From assembly GCA_015501595.1 (NCBI GenBank), contig JADNRX010000147.1, positions 1 to 64,000 on the forward strand: 64,000 bases of DNA, written 5' to 3'. Position 1 is the stretch's first letter, and every line of letters begins with the position of its first letter. Source of the DNA: Hymenopellis radicata (Eukaryota > Basidiomycota > Agaricomycetes > Agaricales > Physalacriaceae). Shown here piece after piece: positions 42,401 to 53,933 of this stretch. The notes beneath the pieces are model-generated. The model was not told the origin of the DNA, made no database searches, and was given only the letters and a program-made list of their open reading frames with translations. Position numbers and translations under genes: made by a program.

Positions 42401-45342
42401 AAGTTAACGGAACGATTCGTAAATTGATTCGTCGCAGAACATCGGAAGAGTTAATCGTCAAGCAATAAATGCAATTGAGCTCCATGTAGTCTCTAATCGT
42501 GACACGGTGGCGCATCAACTGTTTGATCTCTGGTTTGAACAGTGAGTGTATCGGTTGTAGATCTTGACACTGAATGAACATCTTGAGTAGTATTCCGACG
42601 GAGACTCGTGTTCGTCGCTTCGATCGCGAAGTGAGGACGTACAAGATGAATAACATCGAGGACGTTGAATGGGAGGGCGATGAAGAAACTCGCCCAGCGT
42701 CCTTCCTACGAACCCTTTTTGAAAAGGGTCTCAAGAGACATGAATTCATGCAATGTCTCCCCGACATCATCGCATCCCACTGGGTTCGCATCATGGCGTT
42801 TGCTCTGCATTATCACCGGGAGGACGAAGTCTTCTGGTTGTTTGATTTTGTCATTTCCCAGCCTCTTCCTCTACGAAGGGAATCCGTAATGGTTCTCATG
42901 GGTATGCATCCACCTTTGGTGTACGCTCTTCTAAAGAAGTATGTTCCGGATCCCGATGAAAAAACCATGGCACCAGAATTGGCAGGTCTCGAGGGTCCGA
43001 TTCTCGAGAATGTCATTCGTTCCGCGAATGATTTCCCCCTTCCGACTCTCGTTGCGCTAGAAAAGCTCTCTAGCACCATCGCGAACCTAGAAGTTCATGC
43101 TTATGTAGACCTCCTTGGTCTTGCAACTCTTGCTACACGGTCATTCCAGTTGGTGCAAGAGGTACTGTTCGTCTTGAACGATTGCCGTTCGACTCGACCG
43201 GAAATTCCACCCGCCTTGCGATATCTTCATAAGAATGCTCTTGGGGTTGCCTTCGAACGCGCCGAGGAAGCTGCCGATGAGTGTCCGTGTAATGATGATG
43301 GACGACCAAGAAAGCAGCGTACGCCACCGGTTAAGACCACGCTGAGAGCCGCTCCTAACAAACCAAGCAACTTCGCCAAAGCCGTTCTTCGGGTAGACGC
43401 AAAGACGCCCATTCGGATCCATTCCCACGTTCGTCTCCAGTCGGCTTCACCAGTTGAATTCAATCCATCGAACAAGGGCGGAACAGAGTCAATCATTCTT
43501 GATGCAGAAGTTGTTGAATCCTCCAAAGGGGAGTTAACTTTACGCACCATTCATCCATTACCGCCCGAATTCGAGGTGATGGATTGGACCATGTATCACG
43601 CAGGCAGCCTTGGTGAGTAATCGATAATGTCTACGGAGACTCGTGAACTGAATGTCATGCAGCGACGTCGGATGCGATGATGGACGCTCTACAGCGGCTG
43701 CTAACCGAGAAGCAAGAGTGTTGCGAGTACTACCACCTGCTCGTTGGAGAGCAAATCGAAGAGGCGGAGCCGCGAAGTCGTAGTTCGAGTCCCGTTCCGT
43801 TTGAATATGGTCCCAATTTGAATGACAGTCAAATGCGTGCCATCGACGCTTGCAATTCGACTGTCTCCTTGATATGGGGTCCACCAGGTAAGTGCGTACA
43901 AGTCAATAATTACAGGATGTGCTCATCATCTGATAGGGACTGGCAAAACCACCGTCGTTGTCCAGATACTCCGTAAACTTGTACAGGCTCAACCGAACAC
44001 CAGAATTTTGATGACAGCCTCGACTCATAATGGTGCGCTGATTCATTGTATTGAGAATGAATCTGACTCCTTCCTGTCAGCCGTGGATAACGTTCTCGAA
44101 CGCTTCATCAGGGAGAACAGGACACACAGCATGTTGTCTGAAGACCAAATCCTCCGAGTTGCGACCGACGTCTCGAAGGTGAACAAGGATCTCCTGAGTT
44201 ATACCGTGGATGCACGAATCGGCGGAGATGTCAACGAGAGGCTGCGCAATCTACAAAAGCGAGCAAAGGAAAGAGTGGAGGCTGCCTCATTGGTCTTTAC
44301 AACATGTGCTGGTGAGTATAACAAGACACATGATTAGCCTACCTACTCACCTCTTCAACAACAGGTGCTGGTCTTGGGCTCCTCCGAGACCAGTCCAATT
44401 TCGACGTTGCGCTCATAGACGAAGCATCACAAGTGACGGAACCATGTGCTCTCATACCCTTGGTCAAAGGCGCGAGACGCGCCATACTCGTCGGTGATCA
44501 GTATGTCGCCATATTTGTGCCTCTCGATGCGTCATTAACATCGTGGCGTTTGACAGTGTGCAGCTCAGACCGACAGTCAAGAATGTCGGTAAAGCTCTTC
44601 AGTCAGACGTATCTCTGATGGAGCGCTTATACCGAGGCGACGACGCTCCCGGGATTTCCAAGACTATGCTTGACGTGAGTGTTAAATCGTCTCTATGATT
44701 GGCCCAGAAACTGATGGGCTTTTGGAACAGACCCAGTACAGATTTCCTCAGGAGCTCGCAGCCTTCCCATCTCGAGAATTTTACGAAGGCAAACTGAAAT
44801 CTGGCCTGCGAGATACTGATGCCGCTTTGAGGACGCTGTCTGATGGAAACACTTTTCCATGGCCAAAAAGCAACACCGGGGTACCGTTCCCGTGTGTTTT
44901 TGTGCAGTGTTCGGATGAAGAAGACATGGGTGGACTCTCGAAATGTAACACCGGTCAGGTAGAGGTCGTGGCTAAGATCGTCAAGCTTCTGCGGTCTGGC
45001 GTCAAGGACCTCTCACCTGAGAAAGTCTTGTCCATTACCAACCTCTCGCCCTATACAAAGCAGATTCAGGAATTGCGACATCGCCTATCCGATATTCCAT
45101 CGTTTACGATCGACTCGTTCCAAGGGCGTGAAAGCGATATCATTATCTTCTCTTCGGTTCGTAGTAACGCCCAGAGAGATATTGGCTTTCTTGAGGATGA
45201 GAGGAGATTAAACGTGATGTGGACGCGTGCTCGAAAGGCACTGGTTATCATAGGGGACAGACAAACGATGGATAGCAATCAGTTATGGAAGCGAGCCTTG
45301 GAAGCTTGCATGGAAGTGACCTTGCCAGAGGAGGCTTCGTAG
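39448..45342 (+). CDS. RNA-dependent RNA polymerase fused to SF1 (Hrr1/ZNFX1-like) RNA helicase
   Basis: Exons 39448-39783, 39835-39937, 39990-40209, 40260-40897, 40951-41082, 41132-41187, 41236-42045, 42094-42390, 42438-42541, 42591-43612, 43663-43887, 43937-44032, 44081-44311, 44365-44500, 44557-44674, 44731-45342. All phases agree: 1711 codons plus stop. Residues 1 to about 850 are a cellular RdRP: FSDGCGLMSRAL, FRGVRYTPSVFQIRYLGYKG, and the catalytic DLDGD at about 474-478. From about 1280 on is an SF1 helicase: GPPGTGKTT, TASTHNAVDNVLERF, LIDEASQ, GDHVQLRP, TQYRFP, DSFQGRESDIIIFSSVRSN and NVMWTRARKAL. In fission yeast these activities are separate subunits (Rdp1, Hrr1) of the RNAi complex RDRC. 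The N-terminal region usual in RdRPs is missing. An in-frame TAA at 40082-40084 (codon about 178) breaks the frame. Confidence 0.85.
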
Positions 45343-45565
45343 AAGTGACGACTTGCTCTGGTACCTATGCTAGCAGAAACACTCAATAGCGACTACAGTT
45401 TTTCTGAGAGCGAATATAACTGAACATCAACGACTCGGAAAGGATCGCGTCGTATGAAGCTTGACGAATAAGACATTTCAGGTCAAGGATTCGATATGTC
45501 AGGACGGACTGTAACAGTGCGCGTAAGCGTGGTGATCTCAATTTGCAATAAAAAGCACGCACTTC

Positions 45566-47334
45566 CTAGTCAAAGTGTTCGAAGCGTACAGGTTCTTCGC
45601 CGATACTGCCTAACACTCTCAAAATCCGGGGTACCTCGTATCTGCTCGAAGGTTGGTCCTTCCTGGTCTTGTTGTCGTTGATGAATGAGATCACTTTCCC
45701 GCCACGCCCGAACCTACCCACTCGTCCGGCAATGTGGAGGTATTCGTCTACCAACTGGCCTTTTATAGGTCCGGAGAACATGTCCACGATGAAGACATGT
45801 GTAAGTTCGGGGAAGTCTATACCGCGCGCGGTCGCCCGAGTGCAAACCAAGAGGACGGGGTTCGCTTTGAACTGCGACATGTCCCCGCGGTTGAGGAGAT
45901 GCGCACCACCTTTCTCTGTCTCTGTGACATCCATCGCAATCGCATTAATGCCCAAAGACCTCAAGTCGTACACCGCACGATGAACAGGTGCCGAAGAATC
46001 AAGGACTAGTAGGGCGACAGAAGGGACATCCATGGCAAAGGCCATCCCTATGGTTTCGAAAATTTGCTGGTCGAATGGCGATGGTTTTCGGGAAAACACT
46101 AGGAAATTGAATCAGTTCAAGAATGCATAGACTTGAAAGCAACGCACACTCTTTTTCTTCTTCAGTAGCATCAATATCGACTAAGTTTTCTTCGCCGTCG
46201 GAAAGACTAGGAGGTGCAATCCGTGGCCCGGGAGCAGCCTGAGAAATATTTTTGGCCTCATTATTTTGAACTATGAGCACTGAGTGATGAACGCCGACGC
46301 CACCCATACCCCGAGCAATTACATCCTTGTCATAGTTTGGCCCATGTATAATACTAGTGTTGTGTTTCCTCATCCAGCCGGAAGTGAAGAAAAGCTTGTT
46401 AGACAGATTGCTCCTCACGGTAGCGCTCGAAACAACAAGTTGCGGCACTGTTGCCGGCTCCGCCACGAACTCGTCGCGACTTCTTTCAGCAAGTCGAGAC
46501 TCGTAAATGCGAGAAAGCAGCTCCGACGTAACACCTGGATGCTTCCGTAAGCGCCGGGTTTCCTTTTCAACCTTTCGAGGATAGATTGAACGAGGGACAG
46601 CTTCGACAAGATAGTCAATCTCGTCTACTATGACAGTCGATATTTCTGGGAACGGGATGACGGAAGGGTCTTGTTCACAGACGTCGACCACTGCCTGGGG
46701 TGTAGCGATGAGAATGTGGGGAGGATCTTCTTTGAGGGCATCTAATCCCGTAGTCAGATGTTTCCCTCCATCACGTACAAGGACCTGAGCGACAGAGGAT
46801 AGAGCTGGAGCATTATGGGCCGACGAGGCTTCTGTCATAGCCTTCACCCAGATATATAGTTGGTTCGCCAGATCCTTGTGAGGAACAAGGTAGAGGGAAG
46901 TGATAGAGAGCTTGCTGCGCAGTTGTCCAGTTGTTTCGTCCTTCATTCGCAGTCGAGGCTTATTGAGAAGTCCCAATAGAATCCCAAACGACCTGGGCGG
47001 AGTCAATGTGGATTTGAAAATTCGCGTAAGACGCGACGTACTTTCCTGTGCCCGTTTCATCAAGAACTAAGATATCCCGACTGCCCTCCAGTATTGCGGG
47101 AATGAGTCGAGACTGTGTTTCGGTAGGCGCGACGAAGTTGGGGAATGCATTTTGTAGGGCTTTGATTACAGAAGGTCGCAGCCCAAGGGAAACGAATGAC
47201 TGTTGTTGGAGGCCCAAGGACTCTCCGTCACGCGAAGGATAATCCCCTTTTCCACTCATGCACCGGTAGTGCCATGGAACGCGAGGCCATCGTAAACACT
47301 TCGTGGCGGTCGACCGAAAAAGAATCATGCTCAC
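45566..47334 (-). CDS. DEAD-box RNA helicase, mitochondrial MRH4-like
   Basis: Three exons (47334-47042, 46992-46148, 46098-45566) give 556 residues. An N-terminal mitochondrial-type presequence (MSMILFRSTATKCLRWPRVPW) is followed by the Q-motif region PTETQSRLIP, motif I as LDETGTGKS (split by the first intron), VPHKDLANQL, ATPQAVVD, motif II as VDEID and motif III as SAT. The second RecA domain has TRATARGIDFPELTHV and HIAGRVGRFGRGGKV. The MRH4 family works on mitochondrial large-subunit rRNA assembly; assignment to it rests on the divergent motif I/II and presequence. It is convergent with the RdRP-helicase and divergent from the rvt gene. Confidence 0.85.
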
Positions 47335-47571
47335 GTGCCGATCATACTTTTGTTTTTAGCGCCATCAATTTCAAACGCGTGCATCCCATCCTGACTATGT
47401 ATATGACTCCCCGCCTGTCAATGCTGTTATTCTCGAATCGTCTATGCCCTTCCTCAAGATTCTTTAACATCCCAAATAGTCGTTCACCTATGATACTTTT
47501 TGCATCATCCACGGCAGCGGGTCAGGGGGCTTTGCCGTGAGTCAATCTCACTCGTTTAAATAGCATTAGAA

Positions 47572-50454
47572 ATGCTCGACAGACCCACTAAAACTATGGC
47601 CAGTACGTCCGTTTCTTGCTCATATGTCAATCTCGAGCTCACATTTCTGATAGCCTCAGCTTTCGGTCAAACTCTCCAATATATAACGACTATCAAGCTT
47701 GAGGAGCTTGAACGCCAACGGGACGCCTGTACGAAATACGTTCAACAGACGATCGAGCAAGCATCCGCCCACCCAGACCCGATAAAGCGCGCCAGGGTGC
47801 TTGTCCGGGGCATCGACAACTGGAAGGGTTTGGGCAGTCTTGTCTCAGCCGAGGTCAATCTGACTACGTACAAACAGTACGTTCGTTCGTTTATCGAGTG
47901 ATTCATACTCATCGTATCTTCCAGATGGCTACATCAGGCTCAAAATGATCCATCGATAACTCCGTCGCAGGTTGAAATTTGGGCCAACAAGTTGGAGAAG
48001 GAACTCAAGCAGGCGGTGACACGCTACGACTACGCGAAACTATTCGGCGATTTGTTAGGTGAATGGTTGAAGAGTGGCGATTCTTTGGCCGTGTCGCAGG
48101 AGCCTTCCGAGGCTAGTTCCACAGAAGAGTCTGCACATGTCAAGGGTATGCGAAAGGGTTCGTTCCTCTTCAATTCGTCTCTTTTAAGTTTCGTGTCTGA
48201 TTCCCTCATAGAACGTTCTGTACAGCAGGATCGCATTCAGGAGCTCATTTTCGAGGCCAAGCACATGGACGTCATTGCCATCGAAGAATATCTTGAAGAC
48301 CTCTTTTCTGAGCCGGACGCACTCATCGAGTTGACCAAGTTGAGGACAAGGTTGGATCGATTTGGGACTGGTCTGCTTCGGCAACAGGTCTACACACACG
48401 AGATGGATGCTCTGATCAAGTCCTTATTGTCCCGGGACCTATTATCACCAGAAAAGACTGCGACGTTGAAGAGTTTCTTGGGAAACAGTGTAATCATCGA
48501 AGAGGTCACGAGCGTACTGAACATGCAGCTAGCCAGTCTTGACCAATGGGAGTGGCCGGAGGAAGGCGTCAAGCTGGAGATGCGTAGACATCTTAGTGGC
48601 AAGTACAGGTAATACATCATTTTCATGCTCCTTCTGGCAATAGTTCTGACATTTCCTGCAGGGCATACATGGACAACGAAATCATTCAAGCCCTGTTATT
48701 TCAATACATCGGCATGACATGGAGTGCTGAATTTAAAGACGCGTTCCGGGATATCGCCTTGTCTCGGGCTTGGAAAGTCGAAACGCCTGTGCTTTCCAGG
48801 GAAAAACTCAAAAGGCGGAAGGAGTTTTTGGACGAGGACAGCTCCTCTGACACCAACGGGTTCGCCTCTCGGGGGTGGGGCGGTGGTCGTGGAACAGCGC
48901 CGACCTCATCCGCGCGGGCGAACACGCGCCATCTACCGAACACGATCGAGGCGAATCGGCATCAGCTCCAGCTCGATCAGTTCTTTATGACCCAACTGCC
49001 AAAAACGATGCAGGCAGAGACGCCATACGACGAGGAACCAGTACCAGGTGAACAGCCAAACCAGGGAGCGAACGCTCAACAGGTCCTCTTGAGGCTCGTC
49101 AGCACTGAAGCCCATTTAAAGCAGGCGCTGCATGGTAGTTGTACCATCATGCGGGCTGATCTAGAATGGTGAGTTGGTTCATCTACAATGATAACCTGAA
49201 CATAGTCTGAACCAGTCTAGGTTTGGGCCATCGTTACCGCATGATTCCATTTTGACGGTTCTGAAGTTCTTCGGAATGCCCGTCGAATGGCTCACCTTCA
49301 TACAAAAGTGGCTGAATGCAAGATTGCGATTCGACGACAAGAAGGGTGTAAGCACGCGCTTGCGTGGTGTGCCCATCGCGCACTCGCTGTCTGTGCTATG
49401 CGGAGAGGCAGTCTTATTTGCGATGGACTTTGCGGTGAATCAGCGCGCTGGCGGACTCTACGTGTACAGGATCTATGACGATTTCTGGTTCTACACTCAC
49501 AACGCCAAGTTGTGTGCTGACGCGTGGAGGGAGATGACGCGATATGCGGCGTTGGTTGGTATCACCTTCAATATGAAGAAGACGGGCGGCGTTTGTGTGG
49601 GCGCGGACTTAGAGCTATCTCTTCCAAAGGGTGTCGTTGGATGGGGTTTCCTTTCATTCGATTCTGGGAAGGGACGGTTTGTGGTCGACCAGGGCTCGGT
49701 CGATACGCACATCGCCGAACTCAGAAGGCAGTTGAGCTCTGCCAAATCGGTGTTCGGTTTCGTCAATGCGTTGAACAAGGCAAGAACATTTGTGATTGTA
49801 TTTTCAGCTATTATTGACCGACTTCTCTAGTATCTCGAGTTTTTCCGGCGGAATTTTGCACAACCAGCGTATTGTTTCGGTCTTGTACACATTGACGAGG
49901 TCATCTCTACATTCGCCCGCATCCTCAAGGAGGTCTTTGCTGAGACGAATGGCTCTGTTGTGCTCAAGGTCCAACAGCTCATCGAAACGCGCTTTTGTAT
50001 CAAGGACATCCCGGCTGGATGGTGCTTCCTGCCCATCTCCAAAGGCGGACTGGAAATTGTCAATCCCATCGTCTCTCTCATGACTGTCCGCGATCATCTT
50101 CGCCATGCCAAACCGGAAACCAATTTCATCACCCTCATGAACAATGACAAGTATAACTACGAGACGGCGAAAGAGGCTTGGCTGAGTGGTCAAGGGGAAG
50201 GGAAGAGTGACACGTTTATGTCGTTTGAAGAGTACGTGCTGGGTCGAGAGACGCGCCTTGCGAGCTGGGGAGAGGAGTGGTCCTCTCTGCAGAACGTCGC
50301 AGACGCTTGGGAGACGGACGAAGATTGGAACAACGCGCTGTACCAAGAGGAGATCGTCGAGGAGTTCGGTTCTTTGAAGATTGTGGACTCGGCCTTGATC
50401 CCGGTCGGGATGCTGTCTGCTTTCAAGTCTGCGAAGATTGCATGGGATTCATAG
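47572..50454 (+). CDS. Reverse-transcriptase-related cellular gene (rvt)
   Basis: Seven exons (47572-47602, 47660-47876, 47925-48145, 48212-48608, 48662-49168, 49221-49779, 49831-50454) give 851 residues with consistent phase. The N-terminal 300 residues are helical/coiled-coil-like (TIKLEELERQRDACTKYV). The RT core has FFGMPVEWLTFIQKWLNARL, RGVPIAHSLSVLCGEAVLFAMDFAVNQR, and the catalytic motif in YRIYDDFWFY near residue 543. LVGITFNMKKTG and a long C-terminal part follow. This matches the rvt class: single-copy, host-resident RT genes found widely in fungi, not flanked by repeats. No terminal repeats or endonuclease are seen. The last intron uses a GC donor (AAG/GCAAGA). Function of the class is unresolved. 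Confidence 0.9.
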
Positions 50455-50859
50455 CTACGAAAATCAAAATAGTTTGTCTCTTCTCCCGTTGTCTCTATTT
50501 CTCTCCCGCACTTGAATAGTCAGTGGATGATATTGGCTGTATTGTGACGGGTCGCGCGCTTATCTTACGTTGGTCCTTGGCGCGTTGCATCAGTACCTGC
50601 ATCTTCCAAGAGTACTGCGACAAGACCTTGGAAACGCGTAATTTCGACTCGGGCGCTAGACGGACTCGATAGTGGAGTGACATGACCGCGAGACCGATCA
50701 TGCACTCGGCGTCATGTAAATTTGTCGTGCATCTGGACGCTGGCGAGCTCGATGACTGGAGCATTATCTAGATTGAGCGGACCATAGCCCAGCTCTCTGC
50801 CTCAAAGGCTCTGGAAGCCCAACGTGAGATCCCCATATGTTCAGCAGACGGTCACAGAT

Positions 50860-51640
50860 CCCTTTGATATCCCCGATATACTTAGCTCAGAAACGTTCGT
50901 GTCGGACTGTATTAGATGTATTAGATTGTATTGTTCGCTCTTTGGGGCGGGGCATCTATCGATAGCGTGGGGTTCAGAAGTAATACAGAAGGTAGTCTCG
51001 TTACTCAGACTCTATGAGATGAAGGAAGACAGTCGTTCCTTCTACTATAGAGTCTGGAGTTTGATGGGGACCCCGATGAGAACCGCCTCGTCATCATTCC
51101 GGCACCTCGGCATTTTGCTCACACAACTTTGGTGGCAGTGCTCGCTCCTGTTCGCAACGCTAACGAGTTTGTATCATTCGAAATGCGTCTGATGAAGAGT
51201 ATTCTGCATAAGATCGTTGTACGCGGGTATAGGTTTCTTTCCGTGCATCAATGGCACGGCGAGCCGTGTTGAGGGTAACAATTTTTCCACAACTCACACT
51301 TCCAGCGCGACGCTCCTCGTTGTCCGTGGTGGACCTGCCTCGTGGGGGAGGTATGTGTAGCTTTGCAGGTTTGCGAGGTGTCTCGAAGACATTCCTTTTC
51401 CTGCAGGTGCCTTTATCGAGATGGTCTCCATATTGTACTGAAATAATACATAAGAGCCAAACCATAGCCATGAAGATTTAACAACAGCTCAGAACTAGTA
51501 GTAGAAGGAGTATCGAGTCTTGAGAGAAGGCCAGCCAGAGGCCAGTAGTGCCTCTGAGAAGTCGGCATGACCATGCCTCTCGGGCCGACTCTTGTTTCAA
51601 ACTCCGAGGCAGTTCTCCTAAGGGCCCCCCATCAGTACCT
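50860..51640 (+). repeat. Dispersed repeat, copy 2, with several hairpins
   Basis: Related to 12676-13540. Besides the shared stem-loop at 51008-51054 it can form CAGAGGC/GCCTCTG (about 51536-51557) and TCGG...CCGA around 51560-51586. Ends near CCTAAGGGCCCCCC. No coding region seen. Confidence 0.5.
51008..51054 (+). other. Conserved stem-loop, copy 2
   Basis: Outer stem GACTCTAT/ATAGAGTC and inner stem GAAGGAA/TTCCTTC around GACAGTCG. Differences from copy 1 (12713-12759) keep the pairing. Confidence 0.6.
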
Positions 51641-51742
51641 AGACAATACAGAAGGCGACCCGTTTCGATCTAACTCCGCACGAAAAATAATACATAATAT
51701 AAGAAGCAATCAGACACCCTACGTCTCTCTGTTACCACCATC

Positions 51743-53730
51743 ATGGCCTTTGACAACGTACGCTCCCAGCTTGAATGGAACGCTCAGCTGAGCACCGCCA
51801 ACGCTCCGGTGCCCACTGAGGACACCAAATTCCTGCGCAAGGTGCGTGCTCTTGGTCGCTGTTTCAACGCGACAAAAAAACTGACGTCGCCTTTTTTTTC
51901 GCCCTTAGACGAGCATCATCGCGACCATCGGACCCAAAGTGAACAATGTCGAGAAGCTCGCTGAGCTGACTCGCGCCGGTGTCAACATCGTGCGCATGAA
52001 CTTCAGCCACGGCAGTTACGAGTACCACCAAAGCGTCATTGACAACACACGCAAGATGGTTGCTGGTGCGTTTCATTTTTCGCTGGATTGGTCGGTCTAG
52101 TAAATGTAGCTCTACGATGTAGCCGATCCCCATGGACGACCTGTCGCGATTGCTCTCGACACTAAAGGCCCGGAGATCAGAACTGGTGTTATGAGAGATG
52201 GCATTGATGTGCGTCTTCTTTGTGTTTTTTTTCAATGTCCTTTTCTCAAATACCTCTTATCTAGATTGCTATTACCGCTGGTCATGAGTTCATCGTCTCT
52301 ACTGAGGACAAGTACCTCGAAATCTGCGACGACAAGGTCATGTACGTTGACTACGTATGTACATCTTCTTGCTTGGGGTAGGGTGATACTGATTGTTGGG
52401 GTTCAGAAAAATCTTCCCAAAGTGACTGCCCCAGGGAAACTGATTTACGTCGATGACGGTGTGTCCTTTTTCGGCTTAGTATGCCACTGATCTCAAATGT
52501 TCATATTTAGGTGTCCTGTCGCTCCTTGTGTTGAGCATTGACGGCACCAACGTACGCGTCCGGACCCTCAACAACGGCACTCTGTCATCGCGTAAAGGTG
52601 TCAACCTTCCCAAAACTGCCGTCGATCTCCCTGCTCTCTCGGAGAAGGACAAGAATGATCTCAAGTTCGGTGTCAAGAACGGTGTCGACATGATCTTCGC
52701 CTCTTTCATCCGTCGCGCTCAGGACGTGAAGGACATCCGTGAGGTGCTCGGCCCCGATGGCGCAGGAATCAAGATCATCGTCAAGATCGAGAACGAGCAG
52801 GGTGTCGCGAACTTTGACGAAATTTTGGCAGTTACGGATGGTGTCATGGTCGCCCGTGGTGACTTGGGTATCGAAATTCCCGCTAGCCAGGTCTTCTTGG
52901 CCCAGAAGATGATGATCGCAAAGTGCAACATCGCCGGCAAGCCCGTCATTGTCGCGACGCAGATGCTCGAGTCTATGACCTACAACCCGCGCCCAACCCG
53001 TGCCGAGGTTAGCGATGTCGCGAACGCGGTCCTGGATGGAGCTGATTGTGTCATGTTGTCGGGAGAGACCGCAAAGGGATCATACCCCATCCAGAGTGTG
53101 TTGATGATGGCCGAGACGTGCATGTTGGCTGAGCAGGCCGTCTGCTATCCTCCTCTCTATGAAAACTTGCGCAACGTCCAACCCCGCCCGACACAGACTG
53201 CGGAGACGCTCGCCATTGCTGCTGTCGCTGCCGCCTCTGAGCAAAATGCTAGCGCATTGGTTGTTCTGTCAACAAGTGGAGACACTGCCCGCTTGATCTC
53301 CAAGTACAGGCCTACCGTTCCCATTATCACTGGTGCGTATCTTCTCTGTAGATGTTAGTCCGTCTTATTGATCTTGGTACCCAGTGACGCGTAACGCGCA
53401 AACTGCACGCCAGATTCACTTGCACCGTGGCTGCTATCCCTTCTGGTACCCCGAGCCAAGGGGAATCCAGGACCACCAGTGGCAGAAAGACGTACGTATT
53501 TCTTCCATTCATTCTTTGACGCGCGACTTAACGTGACATTTACACACTAGGTTGATAACCGTATTAGATTCGGTTTACGCAACGCTTTGGCGATCAACAT
53601 CATTACGCCGGGCTCGACGATCATCGCTGTACAGGGCTGGAAGGGTGGCTTGGGCCACACAAACACCTTGAGGATCTTGTCAGTGCCCACTGATTCTGCT
53701 GATTTAGAGATGCAGGTTCTGAGCGGTTGA
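51743..53730 (+). CDS. PYK1: Pyruvate kinase
   Basis: Eight exons (51743-51841, 51909-52065, 52123-52208, 52265-52354, 52407-52458, 52511-53332, 53385-53491, 53551-53730) give 530 residues. Motifs: [44 protein letters not shown], the PK active-site signature [10 protein letters not shown] with its catalytic Lys, [21 protein letters not shown] and MLSGETAKG. The C-terminal allosteric domain includes [19 protein letters not shown] and [10 protein letters not shown]. It converts PEP and ADP to pyruvate and ATP at the end of glycolysis. Intact and of family length. GTGCGT-type donors and the splice phases agree throughout. Confidence 0.97.
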
Positions 53731-53933
53731 GCGGAGAATAGATAAATACCGTTGTACTAACACTATAGACTTTTGGGCGTTTAAAATCATTGCTGTGTAC
53801 GAAATTTGTTAATTTAATGTGTTTTTGCATTCATGCTGTGGCGTACCACGGAAGCAATAAGAAATTGATCCGTTACAGGCATCACGGCGAGATCACTGAG
53901 CGTGGGATTCGGAAGGACCTGCTGGTCGCCGCC

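Larger units (their letters stand above)
50455..51742. other. Gene-free interval containing a dispersed repeat
   Basis: No supported gene. Contains repeat copy 2 (about 50860-51640) and presumably the pyruvate kinase promoter in its last 100 bp. Confidence 0.5.

Noticed and set aside
42541..42590. Gene boundary between RdRP and helicase
   Set aside because: The stretch reads as an intron (GTGAGT to TTGAG or GAGTAG) with matching phases; no poly(A)-like end or new start in a good context.
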